Assembly (NCBI GenBank): GCA_045627045.1
Contig: JAZQMY010000069.1
Span: 1-38,648, forward strand
Reading direction: 5' to 3'
DNA length: 38,648 nt
Source of the DNA: SIG351 sp045627045
GTDB lineage: Bacteria > Bacillota > Clostridia > HGM11327
The position numbers and the translations under genes are program-made. This document shows, one piece after another, positions 1 to 9,600 of this stretch (positions are counted from its first letter, which is position 1; each line of letters opens with the position of its first letter). Below the pieces are notes generated by a model, which worked only from the letters and a program-made list of their open reading frames with translations, was not told the DNA's origin and made no database searches.

Positions 1-50
1 GAGCATCAAGGGTTCAAAAATAAATATTACAGATTTTCAGGAGGAATAGC

Positions 51-479
51 ATGAGTACATTCATGGCTAAGCCACATCAGGTTGAACAGAAATGGTACGT
101 TATAGATGCAGCAGGTAAGCCGCTTGGTAGAGTAGCTTCTGAAGCAGCAGCCATTCTCAGAGGAAAGAAGAAACCTATATATACACCTCACGTTGATACA
201 GGTGATTTCGTTATAATCATCAACGCAGAAAAAGTTGTTTTGACAGGCAATAAGCTTGACGATAAGATCTACAGACATCACACAAACTTCCTTGGCGGTT
301 TGAAGGAAATGTCTTACAGAGAATTGTTCATCAAGAAGCCTACAATGCCGGTTTACCTCGCAGTAAAGGGTATGCTTCCTAAGAGCAGTTTGGGAAGAAA
401 GATGCTCACAAAGTGCAAAGTATATGCAGGTCCTGAGCATAACCACCAGGCACAGAAGCCTGAGTTGTGGCAGTTCTAA
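51..479 (+). CDS. rplM: 50S ribosomal protein L13 (uL13)
   Basis: Ribosomal protein uL13, an early-assembly protein of the large subunit that binds 23S rRNA. The 142-residue length is the normal bacterial size. The family signature is visible in the C-terminal half (AVKGMLPKSSLGRK followed by YAGPEHNH), and the N-terminal half has W-Y-V-I-D-A and GRVAS-AA-ILRGK. The start ATG at 51 is preceded by AGGAGG at 39-44; a second ATG four codons later has no such site. It is followed 19 bp later by rpsI, the universal bacterial L13–S9 operon, so the two are co-transcribed. The promoter lies upstream of the window. Confidence 0.98.
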   Translation: MSTFMAKPHQVEQKWYVIDAAGKPLGRVASEAAAILRGKKKPIYTPHVDTGDFVIIINAEKVVLTGNKLDDKIYRHHTNFLGGLKEMSYRELFIKKPTMPVYLAVKGMLPKSSLGRKMLTKCKVYAGPEHNHQAQKPELWQF

Positions 480-498
480 TCAGTAAGGAGAAACAACA

Positions 499-891
499 AT
501 GGCAGAAGTAAAATATTACGGTACAGGCAGAAGAAAGCAGGCTATTGCTCGTGTATATGTTATGCCGGGCACAGGCGTTATCACAATAAACAAGAGAGAT
601 ATCACAGATTATTTCGGTCTTGACACATTGAAGCTTATCGTTAAGCAGCCTCTCGTAGCTACAGGTCTTGAGGGCAAGTATGACGTTAAGGCAACTGTTG
701 TCGGCGGCGGTCTCACAGGCCAGGCCGGTGCTATCAGACACGGCATTGCAAGAGCATTGCTCCACTGCGATGAAGATTACAGAGCTATCCTTAAGAAGGC
801 AGGTTTCCTCACAAGAGATCCTCGTATGAAGGAGAGAAAGAAGTACGGTCTCAAGGCTGCACGTCGCGCTCCGCAGTTCTCAAAGAGATAA
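499..891 (+). CDS. rpsI: 30S ribosomal protein S9 (uS9)
   Basis: Ribosomal protein uS9 of the small subunit, whose basic C-terminal tail reaches the P-site tRNA. The 130 residues carry the family hallmarks: YYGTGRRKQAIARV near the N-terminus, GGGLTGQAGAIRHGIARAL in the middle (about 68-87) and the terminal RRAPQFSKR. The start has a clear AAGGAG site (484-489). It sits directly after rplM and is followed by a strong terminator, so the L13-S9 operon ends here. Confidence 0.98.
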   Translation: MAEVKYYGTGRRKQAIARVYVMPGTGVITINKRDITDYFGLDTLKLIVKQPLVATGLEGKYDVKATVVGGGLTGQAGAIRHGIARALLHCDEDYRAILKKAGFLTRDPRMKERKKYGLKAARRAPQFSKR

Positions 892-915
892 TCGAAAGAG
901 AATATCAAAAAGTAT

Positions 916-955
916 GCAAACCTCGGAAGTCCGGTATTTCCGAGGTTTTCTTTAT
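916..955 (+). terminator. rho-independent terminator of rplM-rpsI
   Basis: An 11-bp perfect stem (AAACCTCGGAA paired with TTCCGAGGTTT, arms 918-928 and 938-948) with a 9-nt loop is followed by a T-rich stretch. It lies about 25 bp after the rpsI stop. Confidence 0.9.
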
Positions 956-1079
956 TTGTGAGATGAACATCAGAGTATGCATAAAAGTATGTAAGAGATT
1001 GCGTGTGGCTGAAAGCTGGAATATACAGAATCGGCTGCAGTGTATCAGATCCTTGTTCAGCGAAAAAGGAGCTTGAAAA

Positions 1080-1625
1080 ATGACAAAAAAAGATATCGAA
1101 AAGATTGTTGAAGAAGAAGGGCTTGCGACTGCGTACAACTGGTTAGAAGACAGACCCGACGCAGAGAATGAGGTTGTTGCAAAACAGGAAAAAGATCATT
1201 TTGTTATTTACAGAACAGATGAGAATGCGCAGGTGATGAATGGTCTGAAAAGACTTATCAGTGAAGAAGACGCATTGGATATGTTCTTGGCCATGTTAAG
1301 ATCGATCAGGACAAAGCAATACGAAAAATATTTTGAAAATATGGGTGCAAAAAGAGTATTACGAAAACTTATTGAGAAAAAATTCGTATCCATGCATGAC
1401 TTTGAAGCACTCTACCATGAATTGTATAAAACCGAAGCCGGAAAGTGTTTTTCTGTAATTCGTAAGGATCCGGCACCGGGTGGATACGGAGAAGAATGGA
1501 TGTATATCATGGAAGCGTACGAATCAGATGTCGATGATCAAGAAAAAGCTTATTCCGATGAAGAGCTTTTACAGTTCGTTTTTGCTGAGGGCGACAGGCT
1601 CAGGCTCGTTGATTCGTCAAACTGA
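1080..1625 (+). CDS. small acidic hypothetical protein, possibly an orphan immunity-like protein
   Basis: Unassigned 181-residue, strongly acidic cytoplasmic protein with no signal peptide or membrane segment. The start ATG has AAGGAG at 1066-1071. The N-terminal part (EKIVEEEGL … a strand-rich middle … SEEDALDMFL) has the general look of small one-domain immunity proteins associated with polymorphic toxins (my recollection is of Imm59-like sequences), but I cannot confirm this. No partner toxin is adjacent: it sits alone between two terminators. A Rhs toxin array lies in the same window 26 kb away, which makes an orphan immunity role thinkable but unproven. The gene itself is well supported by its start site, length and bounding terminators. 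Confidence 0.7.
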   Translation: MTKKDIEKIVEEEGLATAYNWLEDRPDAENEVVAKQEKDHFVIYRTDENAQVMNGLKRLISEEDALDMFLAMLRSIRTKQYEKYFENMGAKRVLRKLIEKKFVSMHDFEALYHELYKTEAGKCFSVIRKDPAPGGYGEEWMYIMEAYESDVDDQEKAYSDEELLQFVFAEGDRLRLVDSSN

Positions 1626-1683
1626 CATTTTATAGTTCCGTAATCGGCAGCAAAGCATTTGCAAAGAGATGATAGGACAGAAA

Positions 1684-1716
1684 TTTCCCCGAAGAGCTTC
1701 TTTCGGGATTTTTTTA
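1684..1716 (+). terminator. rho-independent terminator
   Basis: Stem CCCGAA/TTCGGG (1688-1693 with 1702-1707), extendable by A/T pairs, is followed by a run of seven T. It terminates the 1080-1625 transcript. Confidence 0.8.
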
Positions 1717-1758
1717 TAATATAAACTACGGGAAAAAGCATTCAATGTGACTTAGTCA

Positions 1759-1787
1759 TTGAAAATCGAAAAGATATGTGGTAAAAT
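1759..1787 (+). promoter_or_regulatory. sigma-A type promoter for TPR/DUF4037 genes
   Basis: TTGAAA (1759-1764), 17-bp spacer, TAAAAT (1782-1787) with an extended -10 TGg just before it. It lies 27 bp upstream of the TPR gene and its GGAGAG ribosome binding site. Confidence 0.7.
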
Positions 1788-1813
1788 AATAAAAAACAGA
1801 ATCGGAGAGAAAA

Positions 1814-2629
1814 ATGAGCAAAACTATATCAAAAGCCGATTACGAAGAACCAAGATGTCCGCTTGCCAAGCCCACAAACGTGGTGCCTGTGCCCACAGGC
1901 AGGATAATAGAGAAGCTTGACTCATATTTTGATAAAAAGGACTATCTTTCGGCAGAAAGACACCTGAAGTATTGGCTGGAAGAAGCACAGGCGGGAAACG
2001 ATAAGAGAGGAAGTCTCACCATCCTGAATGAGCAGATAGGTCTTTACAGGAAGGTTGAAAATAAGGATGAAGGCATCAAGGCGATCGAAAAGGCGCTGAA
2101 GCTTTCAGAGGAAACGGCAGAGGACACCGTTTCCATGGGCACAACTCTCCTGAATGCGGCTACTGCATACAAGGCTTTTTCTATGGCTGAAGAGGCACTT
2201 TTGCTTTACGAAAAGGCAAAAAAGATATATGAAGAGCATCTTGAAGAGACGGATGTCAGACTTGCAGGACTTTATAACAATATGGCGGTGACGTTGTCCG
2301 CACTTGAGATGTACGATGAGGCCCGGATGCTTTTTGATAAGGCACTCTCCATAATGGAGAAAGCCGAAAACGGTCAGCTTGAAATGGCAATGACATATTG
2401 CAGTCTTGCGGATCTTGAAACATCAGAAAGAGGAATAGAGGAAGCGGAAGAAACCGTAAATAAATATCTTGACATTGCGGAGAAGCTTTTTGATACACCT
2501 TCCTTGCCGAGAAACGGCTATTATGCCTTTGTCTGCGAGAAATGTGCTCCTGCATTCGGCTATTACGGATATTTTCTGGCAGAGAAGGAGCTTATGAGGA
2601 GGGCAAAGGAAATATATGAAGGGAATTGA
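1814..2629 (+). CDS. tetratricopeptide repeat protein
   Basis: Cytoplasmic 271-residue, all-helical protein with tandem TPR-type repeats. The clearest units are around residues 65-95 (LNEQIGLYRKVENKDEGIKA), 100-145 (TLLNAATAYKAF then ALLLYEKAKKIYEE), and 150-185 (LAGLYNNMAVTLSALEMYDEA … FDKALSIMEK). TPR proteins act as protein-binding scaffolds; no partner can be read from the sequence. It overlaps the next gene (DUF4037) by 14 nt, so the two are translationally coupled. The same TPR–DUF4037 pairing is, to my knowledge, recurrent in Clostridia. Function unknown. Confidence 0.85.
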   Translation: MSKTISKADYEEPRCPLAKPTNVVPVPTGRIIEKLDSYFDKKDYLSAERHLKYWLEEAQAGNDKRGSLTILNEQIGLYRKVENKDEGIKAIEKALKLSEETAEDTVSMGTTLLNAATAYKAFSMAEEALLLYEKAKKIYEEHLEETDVRLAGLYNNMAVTLSALEMYDEARMLFDKALSIMEKAENGQLEMAMTYCSLADLETSERGIEEAEETVNKYLDIAEKLFDTPSLPRNGYYAFVCEKCAPAFGYYGYFLAEKELMRRAKEIYEGN

Positions 2630-3560
2630 GCTTTCACAAGGATATTTTGAGGAATATGGCAGAAAAATGCTCGAAGAAGAGTTCCCGGATATTATAAACT
2701 ATCTGGCAGTGGGCTTTGTCGGGAGCGGGTCGGAGCATTTCGGCTTTGATGACGATATCTCAAGAGACCATGATTTTGAACCGGGCTTTTCAATTTTTAT
2801 TCCCGACGAGGACGTGCTTGACAGAAGAACCGTTTTCCTCCTTGAAAGAGCATATGCAAAGCTTCCGAAGGAATATAACGGAGTAAAAAGACAGCTTGTG
2901 TCTCCGGTCGGCGGCAGCAGAAACGGAGTGATCAGGACAAAGGATTTCTATCTTTCCGCAGTCGGCGATGAAAACGGTGAACTTTCGCCTGAGGCGTGGC
3001 TCAGAATACCCGATTATGCTCTTGCAGAAGCAACAAACGGAAAGGTATTTTTCGATAATTACGGCGAATTCACGGCGATAAGAGAAAAACTCTCTCATAT
3101 GCCACACGATATAATGCTGAAGAGACTTGCAGGCAATCTTCTGATAATGGCTCAGGCAGGTCAGTATAATTATCTTAGATGCATAAAGCATCATGAGCCG
3201 GAAGCCGCACAGCTGGCAGTGAATGAGTTCATCAATGCGGCGATGAAGGCAACGTTCCTTCTTAACGGAAGATATATGCCGTATTACAAATGGAGCTTCA
3301 GAGCGCTTCGAGAGATGGATGGAACGGTTGACTTTGCAGAGCAGCTTTCGTTCCTGCTTACAGGCGACAATTCGGATGCACAGCTTTCGGAAATAAAGTA
3401 TGATGTGATTGAAGCAATAGCATCCGATACCGTTTCGAAGCTGATAGACCGCGGCGTGACAAAGGCGGTCTGCACAGACCTTGAAAAGCACGCATACTCG
3501 GTCAACGATAGGATAGAAGATCCCGGAATAAGAAATATGAACATCTTTTCGGGAATATAA
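2616..3560 (+). CDS. DUF4037 nucleotidyltransferase-fold protein
   Basis: A 314-residue cytoplasmic protein. Its N-terminal region contains GSGSEHFGFDDDISRDHDF (about 37-55), a Gly-Ser followed by clustered aspartates as in nucleotidyltransferase-superfamily active sites. The C-terminal part (GRYMPYYKWSFRAL, about 215-230) is the usual helical DUF4037 half. The substrate is unknown; members are thought to be related to aminoglycoside/tRNA-type nucleotidyltransferases (family knowledge, not shown here). The start overlaps the TPR gene, and the intact GS…D motif suggests an active enzyme whose client may be recruited by the TPR partner (inference). Confidence 0.85.
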   Translation: MKGIELSQGYFEEYGRKMLEEEFPDIINYLAVGFVGSGSEHFGFDDDISRDHDFEPGFSIFIPDEDVLDRRTVFLLERAYAKLPKEYNGVKRQLVSPVGGSRNGVIRTKDFYLSAVGDENGELSPEAWLRIPDYALAEATNGKVFFDNYGEFTAIREKLSHMPHDIMLKRLAGNLLIMAQAGQYNYLRCIKHHEPEAAQLAVNEFINAAMKATFLLNGRYMPYYKWSFRALREMDGTVDFAEQLSFLLTGDNSDAQLSEIKYDVIEAIASDTVSKLIDRGVTKAVCTDLEKHAYSVNDRIEDPGIRNMNIFSGI

Positions 3561-3573
3561 GACAGCATAAAAT

Positions 3574-3614
3574 AAAACCTCCGTTTCCTTTTAAGGGAAG
3601 CGGAGGTTTTTGCT
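3574..3614. terminator. bidirectional terminator between DUF4037 gene and argS
   Basis: AAAACCTCCG pairs with CGGAGGTTTT, with further pairing inside. A-rich on the left and T-rich on the right, it serves the converging plus (DUF4037) and minus (argS) transcripts. Confidence 0.9.
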
Positions 3615-3620
3615 TACTTA

Positions 3621-5315
3621 TTAAACCTTTTCGGGAGCTGCAAGACCGATAAGCCACAGACCCTTTGCAAGAACCTTCTTGACTGCGAGCGTGATGGCAA
3701 GACGTGTCTGTCTTACTTCATCAGCGGCGGAGTTGATAGGACAATCGTGGTAGAAACGATTGAATTCCTCTGCAAGGTCAATGATATATCTTGTTACGAT
3801 GCTTGGCTCGTTTGATTCCATTGCAAGGCGAACCTTATCCGGGAAGTCGTAAAGCTCACGAACAACTCTGTATTCGGCATCGTCTGTGATTCCGACGATT
3901 TCGGGATCGAACTGACCTGCTTTGCGGAGGACACTGCAGGCACGTGCGTGTGTGTACTGAACATAGGGGCCTGTCTCACCGTCAAAGTTGAGAGCATCCT
4001 TCCATGAGAATGTAACATCCTTGATTCTGCCTGTGCTGAGTGCACTGAAAATAACTGCGCCAACGCCCATCTGCTGTGCGATGACTTCCTTGTTTTCCAT
4101 TTCGGGGCTCTTTTCCTTGATGATTTCAAGTGTCTTTGCAGTTGCCTGTGAGAGAACATCATCAAGCCATACTGTTACGCCGTGTCTTGTGGACATTGAT
4201 TCGCCGCCCTCAAGGCTGATCATGCCGAATGGAGCATGAACGAGATCCTTTGACCAGTCATAGCCCATCAGCTCAACGACCTTGAACCACTGCTTGAAGT
4301 GAAGATTCTGCTGTGAAGCAGTAAGATAAATGGCCTTGTCAAAGTCGAATGTCTTCTTTCTGTAAAATGCGGCGGCAAGGTCTCTTGTTGCATAGAGTGT
4401 GCTTCCGTCAGCCTTACGGATGATGCAAGGCGGCATTTCGTAAGCGGAAAGATCGACGATGTCAGCGCCTTCGCTCTTCACAAGGAGATTCTTTTCTGAA
4501 AGCTCGTTTACGACTGCATCCATTTTGTCATTGTAGAAGCTTTCACCTGTGTAATAATCAAAGTCAACGTCAAGAATTTTATATACTCTCTTGAATTCCT
4601 CAAGAGAAACGCTCTTGAACCAGCTCCAGAGCTCATATGCTTCCTTATTACCCTTTTCAAGCTCGCTGAACCAATAACGTGCTTCGTCACGAAGCTCAGG
4701 CTCTTTTTCCTCTTCCTGGTGGAACTTGATGTAGAGACGGACAAGCTCCTTTACGCCGCCCTTGATGACCTCTTCCTTTGAACCCCAACGCTTGTAGGCA
4801 ACGATCATGGTGCCGAATTGCGTGCCCCAGTCACCGAGGTGATTTACGCCGATGGCTTTGTAGCCCATGAGGCTGTAAATTCTGTAAAGAGAATTACCGA
4901 TGACGGTTGAGGGAAGATGGCCGATGTGGAAAGGCTTTGCAATGTTAGGCGATGAGTAATCGATAACTACTGACTTGCCATTGCCGACGTCAGAGCCGCC
5001 GTAATTCTCATCGGAAATAATATTGCCGATTACGTCCTTTGCAAATTCGCTGTGAGAGATGAAGAAGTTGAGATAGCCTCCCACAACTTCGATCTTATCG
5101 AAAATCTTGTTCTCTTCGCACAAAGCGTTCTTGATGTCTCCTGCGATCATGGCAGGGGCCTTGCGCATCGTCTTGCTCAGCTTGAAGCATGGCAGTGAAA
5201 CGTCGCCGAGTGCCTGATCGGGAGGAAACTCCAGAAGATCATATACTGTTTCATATTGAATGGCTTCAACCGCATCTGATATTGCTGAAGCCGTGATTTT
5301 TTTCAGATCCAACAT
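3621..5315 (-). CDS. argS: arginyl-tRNA synthetase
   Basis: Class I aminoacyl-tRNA synthetase charging tRNA-Arg in the cytoplasm. The 564 residues show the Arg-tRNA synthetase N-terminal additional domain (about 1-110), the HIGH signature in KPFHIGHLPS (about residue 129), and the KMSKS-equivalent in the form SMSTRHG (about 372). A C-terminal DALR-type anticodon-binding domain follows (GPYVQYTHARACSVLRKAG onward). The ATG at 5315 is preceded by AAGGA and a consensus promoter. It is monocistronic, ending at the shared terminator. MSTRHG instead of KMSK is normal for ArgRS. Confidence 0.97.
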   Translation of the reverse strand: MLDLKKITASAISDAVEAIQYETVYDLLEFPPDQALGDVSLPCFKLSKTMRKAPAMIAGDIKNALCEENKIFDKIEVVGGYLNFFISHSEFAKDVIGNIISDENYGGSDVGNGKSVVIDYSSPNIAKPFHIGHLPSTVIGNSLYRIYSLMGYKAIGVNHLGDWGTQFGTMIVAYKRWGSKEEVIKGGVKELVRLYIKFHQEEEKEPELRDEARYWFSELEKGNKEAYELWSWFKSVSLEEFKRVYKILDVDFDYYTGESFYNDKMDAVVNELSEKNLLVKSEGADIVDLSAYEMPPCIIRKADGSTLYATRDLAAAFYRKKTFDFDKAIYLTASQQNLHFKQWFKVVELMGYDWSKDLVHAPFGMISLEGGESMSTRHGVTVWLDDVLSQATAKTLEIIKEKSPEMENKEVIAQQMGVGAVIFSALSTGRIKDVTFSWKDALNFDGETGPYVQYTHARACSVLRKAGQFDPEIVGITDDAEYRVVRELYDFPDKVRLAMESNEPSIVTRYIIDLAEEFNRFYHDCPINSAADEVRQTRLAITLAVKKVLAKGLWLIGLAAPEKV

Positions 5316-5354
5316 AGTTTTGATTCCTTACTGTTTTATCGGTTTTATTGTGAT

Positions 5355-5383
5355 ATTATACTATAAATTTCATTTGTTGTCAA
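5355..5383 (-). promoter_or_regulatory. consensus sigma-A promoter of argS
   Basis: On the minus strand, TTGACA (5383-5378), a 17-bp spacer and TATAAT (5360-5355): a perfect consensus, 40 bp upstream of the argS start. Confidence 0.85.
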
Positions 5384-5415
5384 CATAAAACGCCCGAATT
5401 CCGGAATGATGTTTA

Positions 5416-6690
5416 TTATAACCTGAATTTCGGAATGGCGTCGTGTGCTTTCAGAATAGCTTTGATTTTTTCCGCATCAACATCAGCTGCGCTTGTGTTG
5501 TTCTTTACAGCGAGAGCGGCCGCATATCCTGCTGCTTCGCCAAGACAACATACGATAGGCATTATTCTTATTGCCGCCTGCGCTTCGTGTGTGACTGAAA
5601 TGCTTCTGCCTGCAACGAGGAGGTTTGTTGTCCTGTCGGGGACAAGGCAACGGTACGGAATGCCGTAGCAGATTCCCTTTATGCCGCAATGATATGTTCC
5701 CGAGCCATCGGGACTGTGGAGATCTATTTCGTAATTCCCGAAGGCTATTGCATCATCGAATTCGGTGCAGTTGATAACATCATCGGCGGTCATCGTATAG
5801 AGACCGTTTATCATTCTGCTTTCGCGGACTCCGATTTCGGAGCCTGTTGATGAAAGAACGGAGTCTGCAAACGTTCTGAAGTTACTCTTTAGGAATACAT
5901 AAAGCTCATAAGCTTGCTCACGAGCCTCAATTTCTGCTTTTGTCAGGTCAAAGGGATCGGTTGGGTCAAGACCTACTATTCTTGTGGAATTGAAATGAAT
6001 GACGTGTTCGTCCGTGTTCCACATATAGAGAATATTCTCACGGGGATTTTTGATTTTGCCCTCTGCCTGATACTGCTTGTAAAGCCTCTGCATTTCGGGG
6101 CGCTCTGAACTCAGGTATTCCGTATGAACGTTTGAAAGACGGAAATTCAGTGTCATAGGTTGGCAGAGATGATCGTTGTCACGTCCGAGACGGTATGAAT
6201 TGCCGCTCTTTACGGCTATGTCGGCATCTCCTGTGCAGTCAATGAAAAAGTCAGCTTCAAAATCCGAAAGACCTGTCTTGTTTGCGACCGTTACGGACTT
6301 GATTTTATCTGAATCCGTGTTGACGCCAACTATAAACGAGTGGAAAAGTATATCGACTCCTTCATTTATTACCATTCTGTTCAGGATGAGCTTGAGTATT
6401 TCCTCGTTGAAAACATCGGAATCGTTCGCACAGCTGTTATGGAGAAATGCTTCCGATTCGTTGATTTTTTCTTTTATTTCAAGGAATATTCCTCTTGAAA
6501 GATCTGTTCTTTCTCCGTTCTGATACGTGTAGTACGGCATGAACGGGTTGACCATGTTAACGGTTGCGGCGCCGCCGAGAGCGTTTGACTTTTCGATAAT
6601 AAGAACCTGCATTCCGTTTCTTGCGGCGGCTATTGCGGCACCTACGCCTGAAAAACCACCGCCTGCCACGATGACATCATACTTTTTCAT
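5416..6690 (-). CDS. FAD-dependent oxidoreductase (FAD_oxidored family)
   Basis: A 424-residue flavoprotein with the N-terminal Rossmann dinucleotide-binding motif YDVIVAGGGFSGVGAAIAAA (GxGxxG type), then IIEKSNALGGAATV and IDCTGDADIA. A C-terminal FAD-contact region has LLVAGRSIS … GEAAGYAAALA. The substrate is not readable. The true start is the ATG at 6690: it has an AAGGAGG site at a good distance, whereas an in-frame extension to 6741 lacks one. The gene starts inside the last 14 nt of mfd, so it is translationally coupled to the repair helicase, an unusual partner. Relatives are annotated only as FAD-dependent oxidoreductases. Confidence 0.88.
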   Translation of the reverse strand: MKKYDVIVAGGGFSGVGAAIAAARNGMQVLIIEKSNALGGAATVNMVNPFMPYYTYQNGERTDLSRGIFLEIKEKINESEAFLHNSCANDSDVFNEEILKLILNRMVINEGVDILFHSFIVGVNTDSDKIKSVTVANKTGLSDFEADFFIDCTGDADIAVKSGNSYRLGRDNDHLCQPMTLNFRLSNVHTEYLSSERPEMQRLYKQYQAEGKIKNPRENILYMWNTDEHVIHFNSTRIVGLDPTDPFDLTKAEIEAREQAYELYVFLKSNFRTFADSVLSSTGSEIGVRESRMINGLYTMTADDVINCTEFDDAIAFGNYEIDLHSPDGSGTYHCGIKGICYGIPYRCLVPDRTTNLLVAGRSISVTHEAQAAIRIMPIVCCLGEAAGYAAALAVKNNTSAADVDAEKIKAILKAHDAIPKFRL

Positions 6691-9600
6691 TGTCTTCCTC
6701 CTTTTTTCTCTTGCATTCAAAGAGCTCTTCGAATATTTCAACCAATTCGTCGAGTCTCCTGTTCGGACGTGTATCCTTCATTGTAATAGTCAGCTTTGGC
6801 TCGAATTTCAGGTTAAGGTCAAGCTTCACCTTTCTGTCGCTTCTGATTTCTCCGAAGGACTGCGGATCAAAGCCCTCCTTTATGAAAACAAGCTCAAAAC
6901 TGTCATTTTTCTGTTTCAGCCTCGTGATTTTTGCATCACGGCATATTGCTCTCAGGTATGCAACATTTGTCAGAGCATATATCTCCCCGGGCATATTTGA
7001 ATATCTGTCCTCGATTTCCTCTTCAATGGCATATTTTTCCTCTCTTGAGGTGATGAGAGATATCTTCTTGTACATTTCAAGACGGACTGTTTCCTCGGGG
7101 ATGTAGCTTGACGGGATATAGGCATCGTCATCTATAGTGATTGTTACCTCGATAGGATCGTCAGTTGTCTGTCCTTTGAGCTTTGCGACCTCATCGGAAA
7201 GCATCTTGCAGTAGAGATCGTAGCCGATGTTTGACATATGGCCGCTCTGCTCGGAGCCGATGACGTTTCCGGCACCTCTTATTTCAAGATCTCTCATGGC
7301 GATCCTGAAGCCTGAACCGAGATCTGTGAATTCCTTGAGCGTTTTAAGTCTTTTTGTGGCAATGTCCGAGAGGACCTTATCACGCTTGTAGATGAGGTAT
7401 GCATAGGCGATCCTCGTTGATCTGCCTATTCTGCCTCTTATCTGATATAGTTGTGACAAGCCGAATTTGTCTGCATCCCACACGAAAAGTGTATTTGCAT
7501 TCGGAATATCAAGGCCGCTTTCAATGATCGTGGAGCAGAGAAGAATGTCGTATTCGTGGTTGAAATAGTTCATCATGACCTTTTCAAGCTGTGATTCCGA
7601 CATCTGACCGTGACCTACGCCTATTCTTGCTTCGGGCACAAGCTCCTGAAGCTTCAGCTTGAATCTGTCTATATCCGAAACATTATTATATAGGAAGAAC
7701 ACCTGACCGTCACGCTCAAGCTCACGCAGTATCGCGTCACGGATAATGGCATCATCATCCTCGATTACGTATGTCTGCACCGGAAAACGGTCCTTCGGCG
7801 GCGTTTCAATAACGCTTATATCTCTTATGCCTACGAGCGACATATGGAGCGTTCTCGGGATAGGAGTAGCAGACAACGTCAGAACGTCAACGCTCTTCTT
7901 CATATTCTTGATTTTTTCCTTGTGGTTGACGCCGAAGCGCTGTTCCTCGTCGATTATGAGAAGACCGAGATCCTTGAAGTGAACGTCATTGCTCAAAAGT
8001 CTGTGAGTGCCGATGAGCACGTCCACTTCGCCTGCTTCAAGCTTTTCAAGCGTCTTTTTTTGCTCGGAGGGTGTGCGGAATCGTGAAATTACATCCACCT
8101 TCACGGGGAAGTTTGCATATCTTTCAGAAAAAGTCTGGAAATGCTGATGAACAAGGATCGTTGTCGGCGCAAGCACGGCAACCTGTTTGCCGTCCATGAC
8201 TGCCTTGAAGGCGGCACGCACGGCAACCTCCGTTTTGCCGAAGCCTACGTCTCCGCAGAGCAGACGGTCCATGATTTTGTAATCCTCCATGTCCTTTTTG
8301 ATTTCCTCAATGGCACGGAGCTGATCGTCTGTTTCTTCATATATGAAGCTTTCTTCAAGCTCTCTCTGCCATACTGTGTCAGGGGAGAACCTGAAGCCCT
8401 TGAAGACCTCACGTCTTGCGTAAAGCTCAACAAGGTCATAAGCCAATTTTTTAATCGAAACGGAAGCCTTTTCCTTTGCGTTTCCCCATTCTCTTCCGCC
8501 GAGGCGTGAAAGCTGGGGCGAATCGCCGTCTGTGGAAATGTATGGCTGAATGAAATCAAGCCTGTCGACCGGAACGAAGATTTTATCTCCGCCTGCGTAT
8601 TCGAGGGAGAGATAGTCCTGTATCTTGCCGGAGACTTCTTTTGTTTCTATGCCGAGGAAACGTGCGATTCCGTGAGTTTCGTGTACTACGTATGAGCCGA
8701 TAGTGAGATCGGTGAATGATTTGATGGGATTCTTGTTTGGCTTTGAATGAGTCGATTTTTTGACCGTGCCGAATATCTCCTGATCGCCGACGAGCATGGC
8801 GTTTTCATAGATACAGCCTGCTGAAAGGTGCGAGCGAATTATCCAGAGCGTTTTTGTGTCTGAAGCCTTGCCTGATTCCTTTGCCTCAAAAAGGCTTGAT
8901 ACGATTACGGGATAGATTCCTCTGTCATTGAAAAATTCCTTGAGCAGGAGAGCACGCTTATCGTTTCCCGTAAAGAGAAATATTTCTCTGTTTTCTTTTC
9001 TTTCTGCGATAATGTCGGCGAGAAGCTCCTCAAAGTTGCCGAAATACTGCTTTATGGGCTTTGCTTCTATGCTGTCAAGGGCTTTCGGCTGAATGAATCT
9101 GTATTGAGAAAGAAATTCCTTCACTCCGAGCCATGTCACCGAGTCAAAAACGGCGGTAATATCGTCTACAGTCGGAATAAGCGCTATCTGTGACGGGAAA
9201 ACCTCACCGTTTTCAAGCATATCGGTAAAGCGCATAGTCATTCCCTTGACTGAATTTTCATAGTCAGAGAAGAGCTGATCGGGCTCAAAGATAACGAGCT
9301 TTGCATCTCTGCAATAATCGAGTATAGTATATCTTCGCTCGTAGAGGAATGAAACGTAGTTCTTCAGAATACCGGATGCAGCGCCGCCATCAAGCCTTGC
9401 CGAAACGTTTGCGGCTCTTTCCCTGAGCTTTGCTTTGGCATTGGGAGAAAGTACTTTTTCAGCCTTCTTCAGGTCAACGGATATTTTTTCCAAAAGCATT
9501 CTTGCTTCGTCTGCGGAAATAACTATTTCGGAGGCAGGCATAATGTCGGCTTTTCTGACCTTCTCAAGAGAACGCTGTGAGATAACGTCAAACGTTCTGA

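Noticed and set aside
2790..3491. Long reverse-strand open frame opposite the DUF4037 gene
   Set aside because: It lies entirely opposite a well-supported gene, has no ribosome binding site and encodes a Cys/His/Arg-rich composition typical of antisense shadows.
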